NCBI GenBank assembly: GCA_025352865.1
Contig: JANXSB010000612.1
Coordinates: 1 to 7,528, forward strand
Direction of reading: 5' to 3'
Length of the DNA stretch: 7,528 bases
Source of the DNA: Chthoniobacter sp.
GTDB taxonomy: Bacteria; Verrucomicrobiota; Verrucomicrobiia; Chthoniobacterales; Chthoniobacteraceae
Notes under the pieces: model-generated
Databases searched by the model: none
Told to the model about the DNA's origin: nothing
What the model saw: only the letters and a program-made list of their open reading frames with translations
Shown here: in pieces, positions 7,110-7,528 of the stretch
Layout: the number at the start of each line of letters is the position of its first letter
Position numbering within the stretch: the first letter of the stretch is position 1
Made by a program: the position numbers and the translations under genes

Positions 7110-7528
7110 ATGGACGACATTATCGACCTCCACAGTGACAGTTTTTTCATGGCCGAAGCCCTCCGCCAAGCCCGCCGCGCGTGGGAGTGCGAGGAGGTGC
7201 CGGTCGGGGCCGTGATCGTGCATCAGGGCCAGATCATCGCCCGCGCCTTCAACCAGGTGGAGACGCTGAAAGACGCCACCGCGCACGCCGAGATGCTCGC
7301 CATCACCCAGGCCGAAAGCGTCATCGGCGACTGGCGGCTGAACGAATGCACGCTCTACGTGACCAAGGAACCGTGCGCCATGTGCGCCGGCGCGCTCGTG
7401 CATGTGCGCATGCAGCGCGTGGTCTTCGGCTGCCCTTCGGCAAAAGACGGCGCGGGCGGCAGCGTGCTGAACCTGCTCCAGCATCCGCAGCTCAATCACC
7501 GCTGCGAAGTGACCAGCGGCGTGCGTCA
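7110..7528 (+). CDS. tadA: tRNA-specific adenosine deaminase TadA, 3'-truncated by window edge
   Basis: TadA converts adenosine 34 to inosine in tRNA-Arg(ACG), which lets that tRNA read several arginine codons. The visible 139 residues cover nearly the whole enzyme (E. coli TadA is 167) and run off the right edge without a stop. The cytidine/adenosine-deaminase zinc site is intact: HAE at 59-61 (H59 zinc ligand, E61 proton shuttle) and PCAMC at 88-92 (C89 and C92 zinc ligands). EEVPVGAVIV at 28-37, AGALVHVRMQRVVFG at 93-107 and a GAGG segment followed by LLQHPQLNHR are close to the E. coli protein. These TadA-specific features separate it from cytosine and guanine deaminases. ATG 7110 gives an N-terminal length like that of E. 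coli; an in-frame ATG at 7149 would begin inside the first helix and is less likely. No clear Shine-Dalgarno precedes either. It is divergent from rplS. Confidence 0.96.
   Translation, partial: MDDIIDLHSDSFFMAEALRQARRAWECEEVPVGAVIVHQGQIIARAFNQVETLKDATAHAEMLAITQAESVIGDWRLNECTLYVTKEPCAMCAGALVHVRMQRVVFGCPSAKDGAGGSVLNLLQHPQLNHRCEVTSGVR

Noticed and set aside
7077..7499. A 140-codon minus-strand open frame opposite tadA
   Set aside because: It lies fully antisense to conserved TadA catalytic motifs and its own product shows no recognisable features.
1..7528. Mobile element, CRISPR, defence or toxin-antitoxin system
   Set aside because: No transposase, integrase, repeat array, terminal inverted repeats or small toxin/antitoxin pair is visible; all eight genes are of known housekeeping or metabolic families.

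Overview
This is a 7.5 kb, GC-rich, densely coding bacterial chromosomal segment. It holds eight genes and no rRNA, tRNA, CRISPR array, insertion sequence or phage gene. The genes are core or housekeeping in type. The diderm-style lipoprotein L,D-transpeptidase, the weak Shine-Dalgarno sequences and the overall protein character would fit a Gram-negative such as a Verrucomicrobiota member. That taxonomic guess is inference only and is not secure.

Layout. Positions 2-2074 (+) hold the C-terminal three quarters of a GlnD-type PII uridylyltransferase that enters from the left edge. A 13-bp gap follows, then a convergent block of six genes on the minus strand, read right to left: rplS (7017-6661), rnhB (6629-6009), yraN (6076-5615), an L,D-transpeptidase lipoprotein (5540-4932), a photolyase phrB (4883-3477) and a GntP-family permease (3446-2088). 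Gaps between them are 31 bp, a 68-bp overlap, 74, 48 and 30 bp, so the block could be one transcript or two to three sub-operons. At the right edge tadA (7110 onward, +) diverges from rplS across a 92-bp intergenic region. tadA runs off the window.

How the genes relate. rplS-rnhB-yraN is a recurring bacterial cluster (ribosomal protein L19, RNase HII, and a nuclease-fold protein of the YraN family). The downstream genes serve different jobs: cell-wall crosslinking, light-driven DNA repair and sugar-acid uptake. They look like neighbours by proximity rather than a pathway. GlnD is a nitrogen-signalling enzyme, but no PII, glnA or amtB gene is visible. tadA makes inosine at the tRNA wobble position.

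I see no convincing novel system. The points most worth a second look are the obligatory long rnhB/yraN overlap, the 13-bp convergent junction between glnD and the permease, the phrB-permease pairing and the small divergent rplS/tadA control region. No gene-free stretch longer than 300 bases exists; the longest gap is 92 bp.
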